Assembly (NCBI GenBank): GCA_963691655.1
Contig: OY829329.1
Location: 16,134,708-16,198,707, forward strand
Source: Toxonevra muliebris
Lineage: Eukaryota; Arthropoda; Insecta; Diptera; Pallopteridae
Reading direction: 5' to 3'
Length of the DNA stretch: 64,000 nucleotides
Made by a program: the position numbers and the translations under genes. Position 1 is the first letter of the stretch. Each line of letters opens with the position of its first letter. Positions 57,261 through 64,000 of the stretch are shown piece after piece. Below the pieces are notes generated by a model that was not told the DNA's origin, did not search any database, and worked only from the letters and a program-made list of their open reading frames with translations.

Positions 57261-57989
57261 AGGAAGTGAAAGGGAATAAAAGCGTTTGAAGTTGGTAGTT
57301 GAAAAAGGAGTTTCGCTCCTTCGAGAAAGTATAAAAAGTATGAAAACTACTTGACGCTGTCAGTTGCATTATTGGTTAGCATTTGCAGAGAGTATGTAAA
57401 AACACCAAGTTAGTCAGTTATAATAAACAATTTAACACGAAAGCGCACCCGCGTTTCAAATAAGAATTGACAGCGCTGGCTGATGGCAACAACCACGCTA
57501 TTCATGCCCGTGCTATTTTGTTATTTATGCTATTGCCAAGGATTGGGTGTGTGTGTGTTTTCACTGCTCTACTACTCAATTATCTGGGAGCAAATGTAGT
57601 TAATGCTTTCATTCTGTTGTCGTCTCGCTGTTGACAAGCGTGTTTAAATAGATTGTGGTTGTTCGCACACACACACACACACACATACAAATAACCACAC
57701 AATTGTTTCCTTCCGCCACTCGAAGAATATTATTGCTGTTGACAAGTGTATGAAAAGCAGTAAATGCAATCAGTGTTCAATTCAGCATGATGAAGTCTGA
57801 GTAGTTTTGTTGTAATCAAGCAAGCAAATCCTAGACTGAGGCGAGAGTAGAAAAAGCAGAGACGAGTGCAAGATAATGAAAAATCTGACTGACAACAATT
57901 CGGTTAGATTGCTAGCAACCAAATAATTCAGAAGCTCACACGCTTTCGACAGATATCGTTGTTGAGCTTGGCAAGATAGAGTTAGAGGT
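56229..57989. other. unassigned DNA with microsatellites
   Basis: (TAG)n at 57229-57260, (GT)n at 57092-57101 and 57548-57560, (CA)n at 57667-57684. No gene recognised. Confidence 0.45.
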
Positions 57990-58930
57990 GAGGGTGGGCT
58001 AGACTAAACCAATGCACTCAGTCACAAAGACCATTGCACTATACCCAAGATAGGGCCAGAATGTACTTTAGAAGAAAATAGACAGACAGGAAAGATAAGT
58101 GAGAACTTATGGAAAGAAAAGGTTCCGGACCCCATGGTACAATTGCAGAACCTTCATTATTTAGTTTATCAGCTAATTCATTCCCTGCAAGTGGTCCCCG
58201 CTAGTCACACAGTGTCCTGGAACCCATATAAGGAATAACTTGTTGTGCTTTGCTACACTATTTAGTTTTTCTTTACACTCGCTGACTAATTTTAAAGAGC
58301 TGGCAGGGTTAGCAAGGGCCTTCAGTGAAGCTTGGCTATCAGTGCAGATGCCTATGCACTTCCCATGCCATCTTCTCTTAATTATCCAGCCCGCCACGTT
58401 CAGGATACCGAAAACCTCCATTAGGAAGACTGTCGACGTCTGTCCAGTGGAAAAAGAGTACTTAGGCTCATTGTCCAAGCAGAAACCGGATCCAGTAATG
58501 TTTGAGTTTTTGAATTCATCGGTATAGAAGACAGACATGACGGACACCTCAGAGTACAACCTCTGGCCTTAACCATTGACCTCGTTCCGGGAGCCTGACA
58601 TCATATCTTCTTCTGAAGGTGATACAAGGCGCATGATTGTCCCCGGGCATCAAGAACAGTGGGCACAGTACTGACAACTAGTAGTATATCTGACTGTGCC
58701 TCACATCCGCCTCGGCATGTCCGACTTCATTTAATCCGAGTCTGTAAGCCGCTCTTATCGCTTCCTTACGGTTTTAAGGACACAGGGGAAGCAAGTCAAG
58801 CAAGGGACTGAAGGCATCACCAGATGTAGTACACCCAGGCACACACTTCTCTGAAGCCTGGTCAGAAAGGATGGTGTGGACTTAACCAAAGTTCACTTCC
58901 ACCATACTACAGAGACATACGTGATAATAG
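57990..58930 (-). pseudogene. LINE ORF2 remnant with RNase H, antisense
   Basis: On the minus strand, RVQRSVCLGVTTSGDAFSPL and LLDLLPL (about 58880-58800) match the post-RT region (QR..CL.ITGA...TP..AL..LL.LPPL). KEAIRAAYRLGLNEVGHAEA follows, and a frame at 58559-58173 holds the RNase H domain. That has VFYTDEFK (Asp), VFLMEVFGIL (Glu), IGICTDSQASLKAL (Asp) and LIWVPGHC (His), and GNELADKLNNEGSA follows downstream with its Asp. All RNase H catalytic positions are visible, though the frame is shifted near 58180. The start of the RT and the C-terminal Cys/His part are missing. It resembles the LINE at 9432-12076. Confidence 0.82.
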
Positions 58931-60275
58931 GTCTCACAAAAGCAATGTATAACCAGTATACCAGAGCTGGATTCAGACCTCATATCGTAACACGTTTTGC
59001 CAATTTCCCTCGGTGATGAGCATTGTTTCAATTACGCATTATGTGTTGAATGATCCAACCGCATTCTCTAGTGCATTCCGTTCAAATTCCCATCTCGTAC
59101 TTATGAAAAATGTGTGCTCTGCGTCATCTATTCGTCCGTCGCCGTATATACAATCACGTTGCTAAACTTTTCCCATGGTGTATAGATATTTTTGGAAATA
59201 TCTATGGCCTGACAGGAAATGTGTGGGGTAATAGTTTACCTCATCAGATCTTCGGTTTATTCAGCTGGCTGGATTGAGTATTAGCCTGGCTGTCCACGTT
59301 CCTCGAGTGGAGTCCACGTTTATCCCACCGTTCCTGCCACTTTCGGAGAGCTAATAGCTTGACATCTTGCGCTGCTGGTTGTGTACAGTTCCCATAGCCT
59401 TTTGCGTTCTTAAGCTTGTAGATCGATTGACGCCGTTGCACTTATCACCAGTAATGCTACCTCCGATACTGTGCGGTACGCAGAAGTTACTCTGAGTGCT
59501 GCAGTTCGCTGTACCGTTGCCAAGAGCTTCCTGCGGTTTCCTAATCTCATCGTATCAGCCCACCATAGGGATGTGAAGCTATAGTAGAAATGAGTTCGTT
59601 GTTGACATCAGCAGCTTTCCTTTACTGGGCTCTGGGCCCCCGACATTTGCCATCAGTCTACCAAGCGAGTTGATCACTGTGCCTGCTTTCATCGCCACGT
59701 ATTTTATTTGAGCCCAGTATGATAGTTTGTTGTCCAGGTTTATGTCCAAGTAATTTATCACCTTCTCAGTTTTGACGATCCCGAGGCATATCTGCATTCA
59801 CAACTTATACTGGGATGTGCTTCTTTGTAAGTAGGAGTAACCCTACTTTTTTACAGCTACCTTTAGACCATGAGAAGACGACCTCGATAGTCTAGTCGAT
59901 AGTGCACTAGATTTTCATCCAGGAGGTTCGGGTTCGATTCCCGCCTTCGTCTGGTGGTTAATTTTCATAACTTTCTTATATTCACTATCAATATGAAGTG
60001 TTTGAGAATTACAAAATTGTGTAAAAGTGCACACCTTGATTGGTAATGACAAAACCACCAAGCCGATAAAAAATTGCCACACCGTCATTCGGAATCGTCG
60101 TTAAACTATAGGTCCAACTATGTGGTATCATAATGGGCGGTTCAAGAGTCAAGCCACGTTTGCGTTCTCAACATTACCTGGTTTAACTTTCGCCTCCGTT
60201 CTTCCGTGTCTCGAACGGTGATGACAGCCGCGATGTCGTCTGCGTAGCCGACCAGGTATGTGTCGTCCGGCATCT
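58931..60275 (-). pseudogene. R1-like LINE ORF2 remnant, antisense, carrying a SINE
   Basis: Minus-strand order is as follows. MPDDTYLVGYADDIAAVITV contains the YADD catalytic box of the reverse transcriptase (about 60234-60245). RTQTWLDS stops at the SINE (59880-60145) and resumes as HGLKVAV. VINYLDINLDNKLSYWAQIK with INSLGRLMANVGGPEPSKGK follows at 59797-59600. RTAALRVTSAYRTVSEVALL follows near 59520-59450, then WQERWDKRG (59340), DEVNYYPTHFLSGHRYFQKY near 59220 and DDAEHTFF near 59120. It ends with EGNWQNVLRYEV at about 58980. This is the full order of R1-type ORF2 from the palm to the C-terminus, with several stops and shifts. The 5' half is missing where the mariner fragment begins. Confidence 0.86.
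59880..60145 (+). mobile_element. tRNA-derived SINE, family 1, 3'-shortened copy
   Basis: GACCTCGATAGTCTAGTCGA, then GGTTCGGGTTCGATTCCCGC (B box), a body like 23241-23542, core CATTCGGAATCGTCGTTAAA and end ATCATAATGGGCGGTTCAA. The last ~50 bp of the complete copy (TGTGTCTCT...CTCCAACC) are absent. Inserted in the R1-like LINE between the codons for WLDS and HGL. At most three bases (GAG) are shared at the two borders. Confidence 0.88.
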
Positions 60276-60744
60276 CGATCTGCAATGTTCGCGATACAAC
60301 TATGCCATTCAAGCCTAGTTTCATAGCAAAAATTTTCAGGGTCAATCTTGGATCTTCGTCAATTTTGGACTTTACCAGATCCGCACTTACATACGTCATC
60401 AGTTGAAGATTTTGGGCGACCTTCACAAGATTCGCTCTCCACAGAAAAATGCCCGGTCTGGAATCTTCGAAACCACTTCGAGACGGTCACATGCGATGGT
60501 GCATTCTTTCCATATGCTAATTGGTACTCATTAAGTTAAACCGAATTTCTTGCTGTGATGGCGGCGGTGGAATTTCTACCGACCCTTTCTCCGTAGTTTT
60601 TCTTGTATTGTGAAACTTTCTTTCTTTCGCAGTGAAACTTAAAACAAAATATCGCAAAACTATGCCAAATCATCTAACATGTTTTGATTTATCACAAATT
60701 TATTAAGTGTTGCCAACTAAGCCTTACTTTCTTTAGCACCCTCG
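60276..60744 (-). pseudogene. mariner 5' fragment: terminal repeat and transposase N-terminus
   Basis: The end reads CGAGGGTGCTAAAGAAAGTA on the minus strand, beginning at 60744 next to TA (60745-60746). After untranslated sequence, minus-strand frames give GKNAPSHVTVSKWFRRFQTG, HFSVESESCEGRPKSST, and in another frame KSKIDEDPRLTLK, MKLGLN and VSRTLQ. These are the two helix-turn-helix parts of a mariner transposase. The catalytic domain is lost, and the sequence passes directly into LINE RT sequence near 60275. Confidence 0.78.
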
Positions 60745-60968
60745 TACATAAAGAGCTTGAAGTGTACGTTTGGCCGTCACTGTTCTAAGTAGATGGTAAA
60801 GTGCAGAGATGAAATATTCCTAACTTAGCTTCCAGAGCAAACCTATCCTTATAGGGAAACATATTTTTATGAGTTCCGAGAAGAGTCAGTTTATCCTTAA
60901 ATCAATGAGAAGGAACATGTATCTTTTTTTTCAGAAACACAATATATCGTTTTCAAACTACATGCATA

Positions 60969-61283
60969 TGACAGGCTGAGAGGAAAAGCGGGCTAAAATT
61001 TATATAAGAGCAAAAGTGAAATAATTTAGAGTGTCAGTGCAAGAATGGCATCATAAGTAATACTGTTTAGAGTGAAAATGAAACGCCTTAAAAGTAAGAG
61101 CAAAAATGGTATAAAAATTCTTTCAGAGCAAGAACAGCATAGTTTTTTATTCCGTTTTCGCTCTGAACATATTTCGTTTCACTTTTGCTCTGATCATATT
61201 TCGATTTGCTTTTGCTCTTAAGTAAAATTATTCCACTTTTTTCTGAACGTAGAAGTTATACCACTTTTCCTCTCAGCCTCTCA
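60969..61283 (+). mobile_element. 315-bp MITE, copy 2 (TA duplication)
   Basis: Same terminal repeats and length as copy 1 (21981-22295), with about seven substitutions. Flanked by TA at 60967-60968 and 61284-61285. The close match between copies 39 kb apart implies fairly recent movement. No coding capacity. Confidence 0.92.
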
Positions 61284-63270
61284 TATGTTGAAGGCAATTA
61301 AAAAATCGAAATCTGTTTGATTAGTGTAAAGTATAAATATTCAAGTACACCCCACCCATTCTTAAATAAATCTAGTTCCATGTGTTTCCTATATTCAAAG
61401 TATAGAAATGCATAATTACAAAAGTCAGAAACACATCAAAGTTGGTCATAATTAAAATGGCAAAAGACACAAAACACACACACACACATACACATACACA
61501 AACACGCAACACATGCAACCAACACATGCATAGTTAATGTGTCAATATTGACTTTAAGCTGACACTGTATGCATAATCTAGCGACATAGTGCAAAATCGA
61601 AAGGAGGGTAGGATGAAGTGAACACGGGAAAAAGGAAGACGAAAAGAGCTAAAGCGGCGGGCTTAGATATAATATGATGATGTTGAAGAAAAAAAACAAC
61701 AGAAAAAAAAATTTTAAAAATTAACATACTGACAGACGTCAGTTAGCGGCATAATATCTGTCAGCATATTTGCTCTGTGTATGTGTTGTCACTTATGTTA
61801 TAGTTAATGTTGTTGTTGTTGTTATTCACAGTGTTGATGTTATATGCAAGTGCATATGAATGAAGTTGGCTGCTGATCTCACGATGATGATGATGATGAC
61901 GACGATGACAGCATAAAGCAAATGTATCAGGCAGTCATCCAGCTAGCAACAACCAACCACCAATTTATACTCAACAACAGCAGCAACCAGCAATACCTAG
62001 TAGCAATGCCAGGCTATAAAATTTTACAGTAGCAACTTGCAAAAAAAATAAAAAAAAAAAAATTTGTGACTCGTTTATAATTCATGTTGTAATTTGCATT
62101 TGCGAAAATAAGCAACACAAAACCGGGAACGTGTGTCTATATATGTGCGTGTGTGTATATGTAAATAAAAGTGGCAGACAGGTGATGCCACCACCATCGG
62201 CAGCAGTCAGCCAGCCAGCCATCCAGGCAAGGCAGGCAGGCAGGCAGTCGAACGCACCATCATCACATCACCACAAACGAGGAGTAAACTCTGTTCAAAT
62301 GTCAGTCGTATGTCATAGCGCGGCGGTGCATCTCTTTCCCCTTTTTCCTCTCTCTTCCCTTGTTTTTCAAAATTTATCCTTTTTTCTCGCATTACATATT
62401 TTTCTTCTTTTTTTTTTTGCATGTAGTTGCCTTAATTCATTTATGCAACAATTTACATACATATGTATGTATGTTTGTGTGCATGAATGTTGCGTATATC
62501 ATGCTGCATTCGTGCATATTTCGCATATGCACGTATTCGTAGATTGCGTGTGCCTGACGCAGTCTTTCGCGCATCCATCATTTTGGTATAGCATCAGGCA
62601 AAAGCGAGTAAAAGCAAGCAACTGCAACATTGCAGCAACAACAAGTGAGTAACTGCTAGAGTAACCACCTTATGGTTTTGAATTGTTGCTGTGTGAGTAT
62701 ATGAGTTGCTCCTGCTTCATCTCTACGTGCCTGCTTTACCCGTCTTGCCTGCCTGCTTCCCATTCCATTCCTTTTCATCGTTCATTTCATTTCAGTTTGA
62801 GACTCGCACTGCCTGTCCGTCCATCTATCCCATCAACTATTCAACCAAACAACGAACGAATCAACCAACCAACAATCCATCAGTTGATATATCAAACGTC
62901 CTTCATTCATTCAGCCAGTTCAGTCATTCATTCCAACTTGATTACCATATCCTTTGCATTTTTGACAGCATCACTCTTTTTTGTGCTCTACTCTTGCGCT
63001 TTACTCATTCATCTTTGTTGTTGTTGCCGCTGCTGCTGTTGTTATTGTTGAGGCAATGTTGGTTTAACAAAAGATGAAAAAACAATGTAGCGCGCATATT
63101 CAACATTTTTAACTTGTGGCTATAGTTTGAAATTGTTGCCAGTTCGTATTCGTATATGTTGCTACTCATCTTGATATATTCTCGGTTGCATTTGCAGTAT
63201 TTGTATTAAGTAATATTATGTTGCATTCACCCAGATGAAAAAAAATAGACTTTTATAAATACTGCTAAAA
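61284..63270. other. unassigned DNA with simple repeats
   Basis: (CA)n at 61469-61490, (TTG)n at 61808-61823, (GAT)n-type at 61883-61906. CAGC/GGCA-rich sequence lies at 62210-62250 and GCTGCTGTTG-type triplets at 63015-63050. Frames at 62131-62652 and 62683-63077 are pieced from these repeats, with no domain. Confidence 0.4.
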
Positions 63271-63427
63271 CAGTGACGGCCAATTGTAAACTTTGGTATA
63301 AAAAAAACCTTTGAAAACCGATTGAAGTGTTTGCAAAAAGTTATTGCAGCTGTCGCTGGCTCTGAAATTCTTTTCAAATATCAATTCACTTATATTTTGT
63401 CAATGAGAGATAAAATGGCCGTCACTG
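63271..63427. mobile_element. hAT-type MITE, 157 bp
   Basis: The left end is CAGTGACGGCCAATTG. The right end, inverted, is CAGTGACGGCCATTTT, 12 outer bases identical. The flanks TGCTAAAA (63263-63270) and TTCTAAAA (63428-63435) agree at 7 of 8, an 8-bp duplication. CAGTG...CACTG ends fit hAT. A second copy is at 49086-49239. Confidence 0.75.
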
Positions 63428-63468
63428 TTCTAAAAGCATCACTTTCTAAATGAAAGTAAGAGCCTTAA

Positions 63469-64000
63469 GGTCACCATAGCCTAGTGACTAGTGTGTAGGA
63501 TTGAAACGTCCGGGGTCAAATCTCGGGACGCTCAAAAAAAATTAAAAACAAAAAAAATTGTTTTGCTATACAGCACCATCTCTTGGCTGGCAATGGCTAG
63601 CCTCCAAAAGTAAAAATTGCCTATAAAAGGTCGTTCGGATTCGGCATAAAACTATAGGCCCCTTCCATTCGTGTAAAAATGAGAGGCTGAGAGGAAAAGT
63701 GGTATAAATTCCACGTTCAGAAAAAAATGAAATAATTTTACTTAAGAGCAAAAGAAAAACGAAATATGTTCAGAAAGTGAAACGAAATATGTTCCGAGCG
63801 AAAAGGGGGCAAAAAAGTATCCTCTTCTTGCTCTGAAAAAATTGTTATACCAGTTTTGTGCTTACTTTTAAACCGTTTCATTTTCACACCAAGCCGTATT
63901 ACTTGTGCCATTCTTGCCGTGAGATACTAAATTATTTCACTTTTGCTCTTATATAAATTTTAGCCCTCTTTTCCTCTCAGCCCGTGAAATATAACTCACA
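63469..64000 (+). mobile_element. tRNA-derived SINE, family 2, second copy, runs off the window
   Basis: The head GGTCACCATAGCCTAGTGAC and B box GGGGTCAAATCTCGG align with 45608-45680. The core GTTCGGATTCGGCATAAAAC is at 63632-63651. The MITE at 63680-63987 interrupts the 3' part, which resumes as TATAACTCACA and continues past the end of the window. Confidence 0.88.
63680..63987 (-). mobile_element. ~315-bp MITE, copy 3 (AA duplication), 308 bp
   Basis: Reverse orientation relative to copies 1 and 2. It starts TGAGAGGCTGAGAGGAAAAG and ends CTCTCAGCCCGTGA, one to two changes from the family end. Flanked by AA (63678-63679 and 63988-63989). Removing it and one AA gives GTGTAAAAATATAACTCACA, which aligns base for base with CTGTATAAATATAACTCACA of the other SINE copy (about 48257-48280). 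So the duplication is exactly two bases. Confidence 0.9.

Noticed and set aside
62131..63077. Open frames of 95-173 codons on the plus strand
   Set aside because: They run through CAGG, TTTC and CTG repeats, overlap in several phases and show no domain or consistent composition.

Overview
The window looks like non-coding DNA from an insect, most likely a higher fly. That is inferred from AT-rich sequence full of short A/T runs, CA/TAG/GA microsatellites, and a transposon set usual for flies (mariner, maT, Tc1-like, piggyBac-like, hAT, FLYWCH-type MULE, R1-like LINEs, tRNA-derived SINEs). A tephritid would fit, but no host gene is present to fix the species. I found no convincing host protein-coding gene, rRNA or functional tRNA. 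Most short open frames are chance or low-complexity frames. The recognisable coding sequence is decayed transposase and reverse transcriptase.

Layout. 0-9 kb: unassigned AT-rich DNA with a degenerate ~20-bp CCGAATT-type minisatellite (5.4-7.2 kb). 9.2-12.3 kb: a diverged ~120-bp repeat array holding an antisense LINE, itself split by a mariner with clear terminal repeats and TA duplication. 13.4-17.9 kb: two opposed ~470-bp copies of one repeat, the left one inserted in another degenerate repeat. 18-23.5 kb: SINE pieces, a piggyBac-like MITE, a Tc1-like element carrying a 315-bp MITE, and a complete SINE with 13-bp target duplications. 28-32.2 kb: a palindromic TTAA element interrupted by a LINE 3' end, then a mariner interrupted by a hAT-type element with a perfect 8-bp duplication. 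33.7-35.5 kb: A/T-run tandem repeats, part of them inside an element with long inverted ends. 39.2-41.9 kb: a foldback-like element whose left inverted arm is split by a nearly intact maT (DD37D) transposon. 43.7-48.8 kb: an RTE-like LINE end, then a three-level nest (Tc1-like element, SINE, MULE). 51.35-52.2 kb: a GA-rich array. 54.3-56.2 kb: an R1-like LINE end with hairpin and duplication, and three 184-bp tandem repeats. 58-60.7 kb: two antisense LINE remnants, a SINE inside one, and a 5' mariner fragment. 61-64 kb: two more copies of the 315-bp MITE, the last inside a second SINE copy, plus a 157-bp hAT-type MITE.

The genes do not form a pathway; the layout is a record of insertions. Several events are unusually legible because target duplications, empty-site sequence or interrupted reading frames survive. 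The best candidates for undescribed biology are the ~315-bp MITE family, which duplicates two bases that need not be TA (CA, TA and AA in three copies, the last supported by an empty paralogous site); two SINE families with different tRNA-like heads but a shared core; and the foldback-like element, which carries an exon-like acidic open frame.
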